In this document: positions 1 through 9,132 of the stretch, piece by piece
How positions within the stretch are numbered: position 1 is the first letter of the stretch
How the letters are laid out: each line of letters begins with the position of its first letter
Assembly (NCBI GenBank): GCA_045105115.1
Contig: JBGCDE010000130.1
Location: 1 to 54,168 of the forward strand
From: JAUIET01 sp045105115
Lineage (GTDB): Bacteria; Pseudomonadota; Gammaproteobacteria; Pseudomonadales; JAUIET01
Direction of reading: 5' to 3'
Length of the DNA stretch: 54,168 nucleotides
The notes under the pieces: model-generated
Seen by the model: the letters and a program-made list of their open reading frames with translations, nothing else
What the model was told of the DNA's origin: nothing
Databases searched by the model: none
Translations under genes and position numbers: made by a program

Positions 1-1
1 G

Positions 2-130
2 TCAAACCCGTCTGGCCGCATGGGCAGTGCTGATGAAGTGGCCGCTGCCTGTGTTTGGTTGGTGTCTGGCCAGGCTTCGTGGGTTAATGGGCAGAGTCTA
101 GTGGTGGATGGTGGGCAATTGTTTCATTGA
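2..130 (+). CDS. SDR-family oxidoreductase, C-terminal end only
   Basis: The reading frame is open from the window edge and ends at a TGA at 128–130, giving the last 42 residues of a protein. The tail contains a GRMGSADEVAAACVWL stretch and then WVNGQSLVVDGGQ. These match the conserved end of classical short-chain dehydrogenases, where the 'G..ie.a..v.fLaS' helix is followed by 'itGq.l.vDGG'. The NAD(P)-binding and catalytic YxxxK parts lie outside the window, so substrate and cofactor cannot be judged. It converges on the protease operon, with 137 bases between the two stops. Confidence 0.8.
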   Translation, partial: SNPSGRMGSADEVAAACVWLVSGQASWVNGQSLVVDGGQLFH

Positions 131-267
131 TTACCGTCAAAGTCAGCGGCCAGTTCGTTGGCCATTAAACCAGCGGAGTTGGCAATGGTGTTACACCTAA
201 CCATGCAAATTCAAATACCGCAGGTGGTTACCGAAGCCAGTGATTCCGGTTGTCATTTAGTGTTTTC

Positions 268-2187
268 TCAGCGGACGTGAACCGAACCAGCAGCTTGCCA
301 TTGATCATTAAGGGAATAACGATAACCATACGGACCACCTTGAATGCCTAGATAATACAGTGTGCCGTCTTGAGCCTGTAGGTAAACATAGTCGGCATCC
401 CGGCTAGTTTCCCTGGCATTCACCCATTGTTGGTTGGTATATACTACCCAGGCAGCACCGCCTTGATGTTGGAATATTTGAAGATCGCCTTCAAAATATC
501 CTACTTGTGTGGTGTCAAATACGCCTTGCGTATGCGCGGCGTGACCCGCTTGTTCTGACGCCATGTTCTGCATGCTCTCCTGCTCTGCATTCACTGCGTT
601 ATTTTGTTCTTCCACACAATTAACACAGTCATAAGAGAAATTTGTCTCCACTCTTGGTTCCAGTGCTCCCACGCTTAAATCACTGATTGATGTTAACTGT
701 GCGGCGATCATGTAGGACGCAGGCAACCAAAACGTGCTGCCGCATGTTGCTTCGGTTTCCTGGCTCATGCACTTGGCAACGCTACTGTCCGCGCCAAAGT
801 TGATGGTGGCTTTAGAAACAAGTGCTTCCTTACCCTTGACAGCAATACTCTCGAATATATAGACCGTTGTATCTGACGCGCTGTCGTGTATTTTGAATCC
901 AACCTTTAGTATCTGCTTACCGTCTCCATAGTCAATCAAGCGCATAATATCCTCATCTACTTCGCATTGGATGTTCCCCTGACTGCACGCGGTAAGGCGC
1001 GTGTTCATATAGATGCTGAAGAACTCTGGATCACCAGCCTCGATGGTTTGGCCGCTTGAGTCTTCAAATTCCAAATGCCCGTGCTGTACCGCAAACTCCA
1101 CCTGCTCGCGACTATTCTGATTCAGCTCAGTCACCAGATACCATTCACCGTCAACTAACTCATACTTAAGTTTGTGGCCAGATGGCACAACAATAATTAG
1201 CCCTAGATTCTGATCTTCATAGACATCAAACGCGAGATTGCGTTCTGCATCGGTCACGATTGTTGGAACGATATGATCCCAAAGCTCCGTCAGCCCTTCA
1301 GCAGGGTTGGCGGATATTTCCAATTGTTCAAAGGTTTTTGTTTTGGTTTTCGACCACTTATACGTGAATTCACCATCAACTTTTTCGATAATAAATTTGC
1401 TGCCTACTTCACGTGCTACGGAGGAATAATAAAACTCTGCGTTAGCAATATCAGATGGTACGTCGCTTACATCTGGGCCTTTCATCATCTCACCGATGTA
1501 CGGTGCAGGTATCAGCCAATTATGGTTTGATGTGCCTTTGTCTAATCCGCCTTCTACAATTCCAACCAGCTTGCCAGTGTCGTCATGAAACACTGGCCCG
1601 CCCGAGTAGCCTTTGTAAACGCCACCGGTAACATAGTAAATGGGCAGGTGAATAGAAGGCATTTTTAGAGCTTCAAGACTCTTTGCCAACTTTTCGCTCA
1701 CGAGATGCTTCAATGTTTCGTTTGCAGCTGACGCTTTTCTCAGGTTTTTGGTGGTGCTTGTGCTGTTGCCTGGCTTGTACCCGTAGGCCGTAAACGTGGG
1801 CTTTCCGCTAGGACGGTTATTTTCGTAACTGGACAATGGTGTACATCCTGCCATCGCTTCTGTTGTTTGAAGCAGCGCTAAATCTGCGCGCCTCAGATAT
1901 TTCTTCACCTTGGCTCTGTAGGGCGTGCCTCTGCATTCAACATGAATACTGGCGGGCTTTGCCCGCAAAGCGTGCAAGGACGTAATCACTTGCTTAGAGT
2001 TCTGCCAAACAAAACCACTCGCCACGCTATCGTCAACGACCACTCTAACGACAGATTTGTGTCTTGGGTCTGTGCCGCTGCTGCTAAGTCGCTGATCCAG
2101 AGTTGTCTGCGCGCTTAAAGAGACAGATAGCAGTGAAATACTCACTAAAGACAATACTGTACGTACGAAATGCAGGTTGATCTTCAT
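268..2187 (-). CDS. exported trypsin-like serine protease with long C-terminal region
   Basis: This 639-residue protein starts with a clear Sec signal peptide, a basic N-terminus and a hydrophobic stretch ending SLSA at about residue 26, so it should act in the periplasm or outside. Residues about 45–235 are a chymotrypsin-fold protease. I read the triad as His72 (in ITSLHAL), Asp102 (RRADLALLQ) and Ser195 (KGYSGGPVF). Residues about 240–639 match nothing I recognise and include paired Cys such as a CVNC motif. It is the third gene of a leftward operon, 15 bases after the CHAT gene, with an AGGAAG ribosome-binding site before the ATG. Family members of this kind (HtrA/trypsin-like) cleave proteins. 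The natural substrate is unknown, and there is no PDZ domain that I can see. Confidence 0.85.
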   Translation of the reverse strand: MKINLHFVRTVLSLVSISLLSVSLSAQTTLDQRLSSSGTDPRHKSVVRVVVDDSVASGFVWQNSKQVITSLHALRAKPASIHVECRGTPYRAKVKKYLRRADLALLQTTEAMAGCTPLSSYENNRPSGKPTFTAYGYKPGNSTSTTKNLRKASAANETLKHLVSEKLAKSLEALKMPSIHLPIYYVTGGVYKGYSGGPVFHDDTGKLVGIVEGGLDKGTSNHNWLIPAPYIGEMMKGPDVSDVPSDIANAEFYYSSVAREVGSKFIIEKVDGEFTYKWSKTKTKTFEQLEISANPAEGLTELWDHIVPTIVTDAERNLAFDVYEDQNLGLIIVVPSGHKLKYELVDGEWYLVTELNQNSREQVEFAVQHGHLEFEDSSGQTIEAGDPEFFSIYMNTRLTACSQGNIQCEVDEDIMRLIDYGDGKQILKVGFKIHDSASDTTVYIFESIAVKGKEALVSKATINFGADSSVAKCMSQETEATCGSTFWLPASYMIAAQLTSISDLSVGALEPRVETNFSYDCVNCVEEQNNAVNAEQESMQNMASEQAGHAAHTQGVFDTTQVGYFEGDLQIFQHQGGAAWVVYTNQQWVNARETSRDADYVYLQAQDGTLYYLGIQGGPYGYRYSLNDQWQAAGSVHVR

Positions 2188-2202
2188 AATTTTTCTTCCT
2201 AT

Positions 2203-4650
2203 TTACTCTTTAATGTCGACCGAACAAAGTACTGGTGTAAGTAATTTAAGCGCCGCATTGCGCCTATTTTCGGATATTTCTTTATCAACTCTATTCAGTA
2301 CTTTCACAAATTCTATTGATTCGGCAAAAGCCTTCCTGCGTTGTTCATCATCGATTTTATCGATATTGATAAGTTTGCAGGATTCTGCCTCAGGCTTTAG
2401 TGGCGTTTCAAACTCGAGTGAAGAGCCGCACGCTGCATCTCTGGCTATAAACAATAAGGGCTTTTGGTCATCCAATGGCAGGCGTTTCTCAACCTTGTCG
2501 GCCAGCTGGTGCCAACCTAGCTCGCCGTCCGGATCTCTGAAGCGGAAGTTTTTAAGTACGTCTGAGGCAGTGGCTTCATCATCCCATGCGGTAGCCAATT
2601 TATGGCAGACAGAGCGGTTAACGCCGCCACCTGAAAACATCACACTCGCTGGAGTGATGCTGGATCTGCGTACCGTTTTCTTAACACCATCGGCAGTTTC
2701 GATTTCCTCAGTTATGGTAAGAAGCGCAATGACCTGGTCGTCACTGATACCCTTGAAAGCAGTACGTATCTGACCCGCTTTCTCTATTAAGGTCGGCGAT
2801 AGCAAGCCATTATCTCTGACGTATATGCCGGTAAGACCAGACAAGGCGACTGCCAAGCCGAACGAGCCTATACGCAATCCTTTGGCAGTGCTGAAATGCC
2901 TATCATTGAGTCCGAGCAGTGTGGCTAGACCCACGCCAACGGCGCCTATAAAAATACTCACAACTGATTTTGCATCCGCGCCTTGGGGTGCAGCCAGTCC
3001 CATCAGCAGGCCCACCATGATGCCAATACCAATGCCGCTGTATACGGACACCATCAGCGATGTTTTCGGCTTGCCGCCGCCGGGTTCAAAGCTATTCTGA
3101 TTCATGCTTGAATGATCCTCTTTATCGATGGCTAATAGCCCCGGTACTCTTGGAAACTTCACGGCACCGGTTTGGCCGTTAACGATGACAGATGTTTTGC
3201 CATCGGGCGTTTCCGCCGTGGCATACCAGTGCGGCAGCAATACGCTGCGTGCACTGAGGTGTTTGTACTTGGTGTCGGTTTTCATGCCGCGCTGTTGGTG
3301 GCCGCCAATTCGGTCCAGGCCTTCGGCTTCTATTTCATTGTCAAAGTACGGAGTTACCTGGTCGAATCCGGCTTGCATGGACTGGTTTTGTGGCACTACC
3401 CGCAGCGATGCATCGAGTTCTTTTAAAGGCTGCGCTGTTTCAAAATCCCAAACCCAATGGCCTAAGCCGCCGCGTCCTGCGGGTGAGGTTCCGGCCGGAA
3501 CGACGAAATTCTTAACCTCTACGTCAAACACTTCGGCAACGTCTTCCCATTCAAGTGCCGGCGAATCGGTGTCGAAGGCTTTTACCATGCCTCGCTGCGC
3601 AGACAGCGAGGTGCGTGTTCCAACATCAAATACCCAGTGCGGCAAATAGACGGGTTCGAGGCTGAGGATATTCTCGCTTTGTATTTCCAACGCAGACGTG
3701 ACGCTTTGCCTTGCGTCATCTGCATTGAGCGAAGCGGGTATAATATGCTCGGCAAGCTCGGTTCTTGCGTCGGTTTTTTCTATGTTGTTATTACCGCAGA
3801 CTGAGCAGTGTTGCTCATCATCCGCAAGCAGTGAGGCCGTAGCGCCACATTGTTTACATACTGCTGCGTTGACTGTGCGCAAGCGTGTGCGGTGATCCAA
3901 AGTGATTGTTTCGCCCAGCAGATTGCGCACAGGGCCTTTGCTGTCTTGCAGTTGGGTTTGCCAGTTCGACTGCGCTTCAGGTAAGCGCCATTGTTTTAGG
4001 TCGTTGACGGCCTCTTCACGAGTGTACAGAGCCCATTCGAACTCGCCGGGCTCCAGGGATTCTTCCGTTTCCTCTTCTTCCTCATCCCACATCGGGGCGC
4101 GATTGAATGACACGCCCGCGCCGCTACCCGTGCCAAATTTTGCTTCCACAAAGGCGGCAGCGGAATCAAAAGCCTCAAAAATACTGTGGCCTTGCACCAG
4201 CGATTTGTAGAAAGCATCAGAAAACAGCGTGGCTTTGGTATCGTTTATTTTGACCGCAGTGGCGATAACGGCTGGCACGCCGACTGCGTGAAGAAGCGTC
4301 ACTTGCTCTTTGTTGGCGCAGCCGTTTAAAAACACCAGTTTCAGACCGGCTTGCTGTCCCAGCAATTTTGCAATACCACCAGCACCTCCTACGCCACCTT
4401 CCAGCTGCAGCATGGAACCATCAGAGTGGCCGCCATAGTGAAAGATAACGATGCGCCCGTCGTGCAATAACAGGTCGCTGTACAGCTCATCCACTTCGGA
4501 GCTTTCTTCGCGATGGATAGCAATTTTGTCAGTTTGCTGCAGTTCGTGCAGCGTGTTGAAAATATTTCGGCTCTCTTCCTTAAGCGTGGCTAGATGATCG
4601 TCCAGCGAGTTTGCAAACGCTAGAAATACGACAGGCAGCTTGGAGGCCAT
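2203..4650 (-). CDS. CHAT-type caspase-fold protease with zinc ribbon and membrane segments
   Basis: The 815-residue protein begins with a CHAT-like caspase-fold domain (about 1–175). The putative dyad is His75 in IFHYGGHSDG and Cys111 in VFLNGCANKE. An acidic linker (about 189–201) follows, then a four-Cys zinc ribbon (C265, C268, C282, C285). The next region of about 210 residues carries two LPHW motifs (near 336 and 472), a pattern I associate with zinc-ribbon proteins of unknown function. Three hydrophobic segments (about 531–553, 562–580 and 591–611) should anchor it in the inner membrane. The last 200 residues look soluble and are unassigned. It starts two bases after the caspase stop, so the two are probably translationally coupled. 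CHAT proteases in other systems act as regulated self-killing or signalling proteases. A role here is inference. Confidence 0.8.
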   Translation of the reverse strand: MASKLPVVFLAFANSLDDHLATLKEESRNIFNTLHELQQTDKIAIHREESSEVDELYSDLLLHDGRIVIFHYGGHSDGSMLQLEGGVGGAGGIAKLLGQQAGLKLVFLNGCANKEQVTLLHAVGVPAVIATAVKINDTKATLFSDAFYKSLVQGHSIFEAFDSAAAFVEAKFGTGSGAGVSFNRAPMWDEEEEETEESLEPGEFEWALYTREEAVNDLKQWRLPEAQSNWQTQLQDSKGPVRNLLGETITLDHRTRLRTVNAAVCKQCGATASLLADDEQHCSVCGNNNIEKTDARTELAEHIIPASLNADDARQSVTSALEIQSENILSLEPVYLPHWVFDVGTRTSLSAQRGMVKAFDTDSPALEWEDVAEVFDVEVKNFVVPAGTSPAGRGGLGHWVWDFETAQPLKELDASLRVVPQNQSMQAGFDQVTPYFDNEIEAEGLDRIGGHQQRGMKTDTKYKHLSARSVLLPHWYATAETPDGKTSVIVNGQTGAVKFPRVPGLLAIDKEDHSSMNQNSFEPGGGKPKTSLMVSVYSGIGIGIMVGLLMGLAAPQGADAKSVVSIFIGAVGVGLATLLGLNDRHFSTAKGLRIGSFGLAVALSGLTGIYVRDNGLLSPTLIEKAGQIRTAFKGISDDQVIALLTITEEIETADGVKKTVRRSSITPASVMFSGGGVNRSVCHKLATAWDDEATASDVLKNFRFRDPDGELGWHQLADKVEKRLPLDDQKPLLFIARDAACGSSLEFETPLKPEAESCKLINIDKIDDEQRRKAFAESIEFVKVLNRVDKEISENRRNAALKLLTPVLCSVDIKE

Positions 4651-4652
4651 GC

Positions 4653-6647
4653 TTAGTGTTTGGTCTTGGCTTTGCCGGTTGCAGCACGTTTAAGAATAAA
4701 CGAGCGATTGATGGCGTCCCAATCGGGGCCGTTGGCTTTTGCTTTGGTTACAGGCTTGGACGCGTTGCCACGAATGGCGCTCTCCAGTGGTTTCAGTTTC
4801 TTCGCGGCCGAGCGCGTACCTTGCTGATTTAGCCAAGTGAAATCTGAGGCTTCAGTAGTGATGAAAATCTTGCAAGTTTCAAGGCCGAAGTCTGTGGGGT
4901 GGTTTTTGGCCAATTTTGCGCGCAGTTTGCGTTTCCCGTGGCCAATACGAATTGATTTACCAGCCTGAATTTCTTCACTGGATTTTCTGGGTGGGTAGAA
5001 GTGGCCAATTTCCTTGTTCGCGCTCATCCACAGTACGCTGATGAATACCGAGCGAGAGGCTTCTTTATTGCAAACCTCCAACACCATAGCGTCGTCTTCG
5101 GTAAATTCGGTACTGCCGCCGTTGGCCAGCTTCAGTTTGTCGCTCGCACTGCGTTTATACAGGTTGAATTCTACATTCAAGTTGGTCACTGGATTGTCTA
5201 ATGCAATGGTTCGGCGAAATCGAGCAATGGTCTCCAAGTTGCTGACCAGCAGCTTGGCAACGCCGCGTTCACTCAATGGATGCAATGGCATCGCCAGCTC
5301 GTCGTCTTCGTGGAAAGCCCAGCTGGCCTCGGTCAGATTCTTGCCCGTTACCGGAGATTGTGCACCAATGGGTAATACATTGGCCGTTACGTCAGCATCA
5401 GATACCGAGCTGGCGAGTGTAAGAAGTTTTGAGCTTTGAATACCTGTCTTTATTAAGGCCTGCTGCGCGGTCGTAAGTGCATGTAAGCCAACACATAGTT
5501 GCTGCGGTTCAATGACCGCCTGGGTTTCAACGCATCGCGAGCCAGTCTTGACCGGGCTGGACGATGAAATGACCGTGGCACTAGAGCTCAAAGCCCCCAC
5601 TTTGCTCACCTGCAGAATGCCTTGACTGCTTGCGCCTTCGGTTTGCTTGGTGCCCTGAGGATACGCTGTCCAGCGCGAGCCTATGCGCAGGCCCTGTGCA
5701 GCACCACCGCCCAACGTCACGTTGTTGCCAGATACTTTCTCAACCGGAATAAAACGCAGCGGTTCAATATCTTTAACGCCAAACAACTCTCTATCCAGGC
5801 GGCCTTCAATTTGCGGATTTTGACCGGACACCCTGGCCACTACACCGGCACAGGCCAGCTCGAAAACGTCGCGATACGTGGTGCCCGGCTTGGCGCGAGT
5901 CATTGCGTTAATCAGGTTGTAGCTGAGTACGCCGTGTTTGTACCTTTTGCCATTGGACTCCGAAAAGTACTTTTCCTTGGAGGTCTGCATATCCCGACAG
6001 CCGGAAATAACTACGTAATTATTGCTGAGTGCCAACCAGCCGCCGGGGCCTTTTTTTCGAATCGCTTTTTTGGAGACTGGAGCCGGAGCTTTGTTTTGGG
6101 TTGGGCGAGCTGATTCTGGAACATGCCGAGCTTTGGTGCCGTCACCGCTGCTGCGTGTCATGGTTGCCGAATGGCAGGCGTCGAAGATCAGCGTGATATA
6201 ACGTGTTTTTTGAGCTAATCGGGTGAGCCAATCGTTGATCTGATCATCACGAATCTCACGGTATTCCTTACCCTCAGGATACCTCTTCGACACCTTGATT
6301 GGTTTGCAATCATCCGCTGGCAGGATGCAATTGTCTTTACCGCTACCTTCGTTAGAGTAACCGTCGCCACCTCTAATGGTGCTTCGAGCTCCGTGACCGC
6401 TGTAATGCAACACAACAATATCGTCTTTTTTTGTACGACGAACCAAGCGGTTCATTTCCTGCAGAATGCGCTTGCGGTTGGCAGCTTCGTTGTGCAGTTC
6501 GACAATATTGTGTCGATCGAAATTAAACTTACCGATTAAGATGTTACGCATCAACTTGGCGTCGTTTACACAGCCAGCAAGTTGAGCTTTCTTGCCCATG
6601 TGAGGGTATTTGTTAATACCTATGATCAGCGCGTGTTTGCTTGCCAT
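4653..6647 (-). CDS. metacaspase-like cysteine protease (peptidase C14) with DUF4384-like C-terminus
   Basis: The 664-residue protein opens with the caspase-fold signature HALIIGINKYP. It carries a His–Cys dyad typical of C14 peptidases: His85 in VVLHYSGHGA and Cys158 in LIFDACHSAT. A Ser/Thr-rich middle region follows. A C-terminal beta-rich domain (about 490–600) contains LEVCNKEASRSVFISVLWM and FYPPRKSS, resembling the DUF4384 domain often fused to bacterial caspases. There is no signal peptide or membrane segment, so it should be cytoplasmic. Family members cut after Arg or Lys. It is the first gene of the caspase–CHAT–trypsin operon. No good ribosome-binding site is visible before the ATG, which could mean weak or coupled translation. 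Confidence 0.9.
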   Translation of the reverse strand: MASKHALIIGINKYPHMGKKAQLAGCVNDAKLMRNILIGKFNFDRHNIVELHNEAANRKRILQEMNRLVRRTKKDDIVVLHYSGHGARSTIRGGDGYSNEGSGKDNCILPADDCKPIKVSKRYPEGKEYREIRDDQINDWLTRLAQKTRYITLIFDACHSATMTRSSGDGTKARHVPESARPTQNKAPAPVSKKAIRKKGPGGWLALSNNYVVISGCRDMQTSKEKYFSESNGKRYKHGVLSYNLINAMTRAKPGTTYRDVFELACAGVVARVSGQNPQIEGRLDRELFGVKDIEPLRFIPVEKVSGNNVTLGGGAAQGLRIGSRWTAYPQGTKQTEGASSQGILQVSKVGALSSSATVISSSSPVKTGSRCVETQAVIEPQQLCVGLHALTTAQQALIKTGIQSSKLLTLASSVSDADVTANVLPIGAQSPVTGKNLTEASWAFHEDDELAMPLHPLSERGVAKLLVSNLETIARFRRTIALDNPVTNLNVEFNLYKRSASDKLKLANGGSTEFTEDDAMVLEVCNKEASRSVFISVLWMSANKEIGHFYPPRKSSEEIQAGKSIRIGHGKRKLRAKLAKNHPTDFGLETCKIFITTEASDFTWLNQQGTRSAAKKLKPLESAIRGNASKPVTKAKANGPDWDAINRSFILKRAATGKAKTKH

Positions 6648-6761
6648 AAACGCTATTGAGAATCAACGTGGACGGATGCTTGTGACAACATGGAGAAGGG
6701 CTGGCGCACCTTGATTTTAGTCATGATGCGCACGGCCCTATCGTTGGATAACCCGGATTAT

Positions 6762-6959
6762 TTAGCGGTGGTCTCCTTCACCTTCTCGGTGATCTCCCTC
6801 GCCCTCTCGGTGATCTCCTTCGCCCTCTCGATGATCTCCTTCACCCTCTCGATGATCACCTTCGCCCTCTCGATGATCACCTTCACCTTCTCGGTCGTCA
6901 GTTACGCCATCTTCGCGTCCCAGGCTTTCGGTTAACATCATGGTATTGCCCTCTATCAT
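6762..6959 (-). CDS. possible small acidic heptad-repeat protein (doubtful)
   Basis: An ATG at 6959 opens a 65-codon frame through the minisatellite. It would encode MIEGNTMMLTESLGREDG followed by repeated REGEGDH heptads and a stop at 6762. It points the same way as the protease operon and ends 114 bases before the caspase start. No ribosome-binding site is visible, and an upstream TTG could extend the frame to 7010. The opposite strand is also open (6690–6935), so the frame may be only a by-product of the 21-base repeat. I list it because it is the only candidate gene in this gap. Confidence 0.18.
   Translation of the reverse strand: MIEGNTMMLTESLGREDGVTDDREGEGDHREGEGDHREGEGDHREGEGDHREGEGDHREGEGDHR
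6768..6893. repeat. 21-bp minisatellite, six tandem copies
   Basis: Six head-to-tail 21-base units start at 6768, 6789, 6810, 6831, 6852 and 6873, with consensus close to RTGATCWCCTTCRCCCTCTCG. Neighbouring copies differ at one to four positions, and a decayed seventh copy follows. Because 21 is a multiple of three and no stop is created, the array stays open on both strands. The plus strand gives a hydrophobic heptad and the minus strand gives REGEGDH. It lies in the 436-base gap between the protease operon and the divergent TolB/TPR gene, so it may be a variable spacer in their control region. Confidence 0.95.
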
Positions 6960-7083
6960 TGTAATTTTCGGGCTGTAAAGCTTAAACTGCCCACAATGTA
7001 AAATCCACAACTATTGGTGGGTGGCTGCATTCAATTAACCCTATCGATTTCTGGGTGTACGCGACTTCTGAGGTGTTGTACTG

Positions 7084-9087
7084 ATGTTCCAACGTTTGGC
7101 TACTGAGATCCGTCGCAGAAAGGTCTTGCGGGTGGTTGCCGTATACGCTGTGACTGCGTGGGTGGTTTTACAAGTGGGTGTTGTTGTGTCTGAGCCGCTG
7201 AATTTTCCCGCCTGGACAATGCGTGCCCTAATCATTGCAACAATCGTTGGCTTTCCCATTGCCTTTGTTCTCGCCTGGGTGATTGATATTCGCCCGGAAG
7301 GGTTGATCTTTGATCTTCCTTTGTTTGGGGGTGCGGCGGAACGAGAGCAGCGCAAAAGCGATTTGATAATGGCGGTATTACTGGTGCTGTTACTTGGCGC
7401 AAGTGCTTACTACCTGATAATTCTCCTACTAAGTGAAACCGCCAGCATGATGGAGCCGAGTGAGCAAGTGGGAATTGAAAGTACTGCCGCGCCAAACTCT
7501 ATCGCGGTTATACCTTTTCAAAATTTTTCTGGTTCGACCGAAGCAGAGTATTTTGCAGCCGGGCTCGCCGAGGAAATAATTCTTACTCTGTCGAGTTTGA
7601 AAGAACTGAAAGTTGCTTCTCGAACGTCATCTTTCCAGTTCAGGGATTCTGCAGCTGATGTTAAGGACATAGCTGCACGACTGTCTGTTGCCAATGTGCT
7701 CTCTGGCAGTGCGCGTCAAGCTGAGGGCAGAGTAATCGTTGCGAGCTATTTGTCGAAAGCAAGCAGCGGCTATATAGATTGGGTTCAAAAATATGAAAGG
7801 CCGCTTGATGACATATTTAAAATCCAGCAAGAGATTGCGAGTAGCATTGTCACTGAGCTGCAGCTTGTGCTGTCACCTGATTCGAAAGCTGAATTAGAGA
7901 AGCAGGCAACAAATTCCAGCAAAGCTTACGTTGAGTATCTGGAAGGCGTGGGGAGACTTAGAAGTTCCAGAGACGTTGACGTGATGAAGGAAGCGAGCCA
8001 GCTGTTTTCCAAAGCGATCTCGATAGACCCAAGGTTCGCCCGCGCTCATGCAGGAGTTTGCGAAGCGTTACTTCGTATTTTTGAGAAAAGTAACAGCAAG
8101 ATTGACTTCGAGCTTGCTGAAAACGCATGTATCGAAGCAGAGCGCTTGGATACTAGCCTGGGCGATGACATTGCTCTCGCCTTGGGAAAGCTCTACCTCT
8201 TTCAGGGCCGTTACGAACTTGCTGAGGCCCAATTGAGCCGCGCGCTCCAATTGTCAGATCAGCCCGCGGATGTATACATTGAAATTGGCGAGTTAAAAAA
8301 TAGGCAGGGGCATTTTGAGGAAGCTGAGCAAGCCTTGAAGAAAGCATCTCAGAACAGCCCTGATTATTGGGCCACTGAAGAGGCGCTTGGTAGTCTGTAT
8401 TACACGAATAAACGCTACAAGGAAGCGATCAAGCATTACAAGCGAGCCTCCCAGCTGGCGCCATCTGTGGCAACAGTGTATTCAGGAATGGGGATTAGTT
8501 ATTGGATGCTAGGTGACTTCGACCACGCGATTGATGCTTACCAACAGTCCTTGAAAGTTAAGCCCACACGACAGGCTTATACCAATATCGGTTTGCTTCA
8601 GTATTACAAAAAGAACTTCGATAGCGCCATCGAATACCAACAGAATGCACTGGAATTGGCACCCGATGATCATCGTGTATGGGGGCGATTAGGTGAAGCC
8701 TATTATTTTGCAAAGCGACCCGAAGACGCACGCGAAACATTTGCTCAAGCCGCAAAACTGGCGGAGAGTAATTTGCAAATAAATGTGCAAGATATTAAAA
8801 CGATTCGATTAGCAGCGGTCTACTACGCGCATATGGAACAGGGGAAGAAAGCGACAACAATGGCACAGCGTGCGATTGAGCTGACGCCTGAACACCCTGA
8901 GTCTCACTATGCGGCTGCTCAAGTACACATGCTACTTGGCGAAGATGACCAGGCCATTAGCGCACTTGCTACGGCATTGAGCTTTAACGAGCGCTATGCC
9001 GTAATGATTGGTCGATCGCCATATTTCGCTGAACTTAGAGCACAAACGCGGCTTAAAGATATGCTGTTACCCTATCAAGATGGCTAA
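7084..9087 (+). CDS. membrane protein with TolB-like domain and TPR repeats
   Basis: The 667-residue protein starts with MFQRLATEIRRRKVLRVV and a hydrophobic helix, then a second helix ending in DIRPEG and a third at about 95–115. This N-terminal module is common in 'adenylate-cyclase-like' TolB/TPR proteins of Gammaproteobacteria. A TolB/FlgO-like domain follows (about 140–265, starting SIAVIPFQNFSG and containing FAAGLAEEIILTLS). The rest, about 270–660, is at least eight TPR-type repeats with the usual A/Y/G spacing. No cyclase or DNA-binding domain is present. It probably acts as a membrane scaffold or sensor. It is divergent from the protease operon and shares a control region of about 430 bases with it, so a joint role is possible but unproven. 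Confidence 0.85.
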   Translation: MFQRLATEIRRRKVLRVVAVYAVTAWVVLQVGVVVSEPLNFPAWTMRALIIATIVGFPIAFVLAWVIDIRPEGLIFDLPLFGGAAEREQRKSDLIMAVLLVLLLGASAYYLIILLLSETASMMEPSEQVGIESTAAPNSIAVIPFQNFSGSTEAEYFAAGLAEEIILTLSSLKELKVASRTSSFQFRDSAADVKDIAARLSVANVLSGSARQAEGRVIVASYLSKASSGYIDWVQKYERPLDDIFKIQQEIASSIVTELQLVLSPDSKAELEKQATNSSKAYVEYLEGVGRLRSSRDVDVMKEASQLFSKAISIDPRFARAHAGVCEALLRIFEKSNSKIDFELAENACIEAERLDTSLGDDIALALGKLYLFQGRYELAEAQLSRALQLSDQPADVYIEIGELKNRQGHFEEAEQALKKASQNSPDYWATEEALGSLYYTNKRYKEAIKHYKRASQLAPSVATVYSGMGISYWMLGDFDHAIDAYQQSLKVKPTRQAYTNIGLLQYYKKNFDSAIEYQQNALELAPDDHRVWGRLGEAYYFAKRPEDARETFAQAAKLAESNLQINVQDIKTIRLAAVYYAHMEQGKKATTMAQRAIELTPEHPESHYAAAQVHMLLGEDDQAISALATALSFNERYAVMIGRSPYFAELRAQTRLKDMLLPYQDG

Positions 9088-9132
9088 GTTAGAGCTTTTC
9101 CGGAGGCTCGATTTTTAGGAAACTACAGAATT

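Noticed and set aside
268..6647. Gasdermin-based or type III-E CRISPR (Csx29-like) defence system
   Set aside because: Caspase, CHAT and trypsin genes occur in such systems, but I find no gasdermin-like gene, no gRAMP effector, no TPR fused to CHAT and no CRISPR repeats in the window.
6690..6935. Plus-strand frame with hydrophobic heptads (VISFALS repeats) through the minisatellite
   Set aside because: It arises from the 21-base repeat, has no ribosome-binding site, and would make an implausible Ser/Phe/Leu helix; the opposite strand is equally open.
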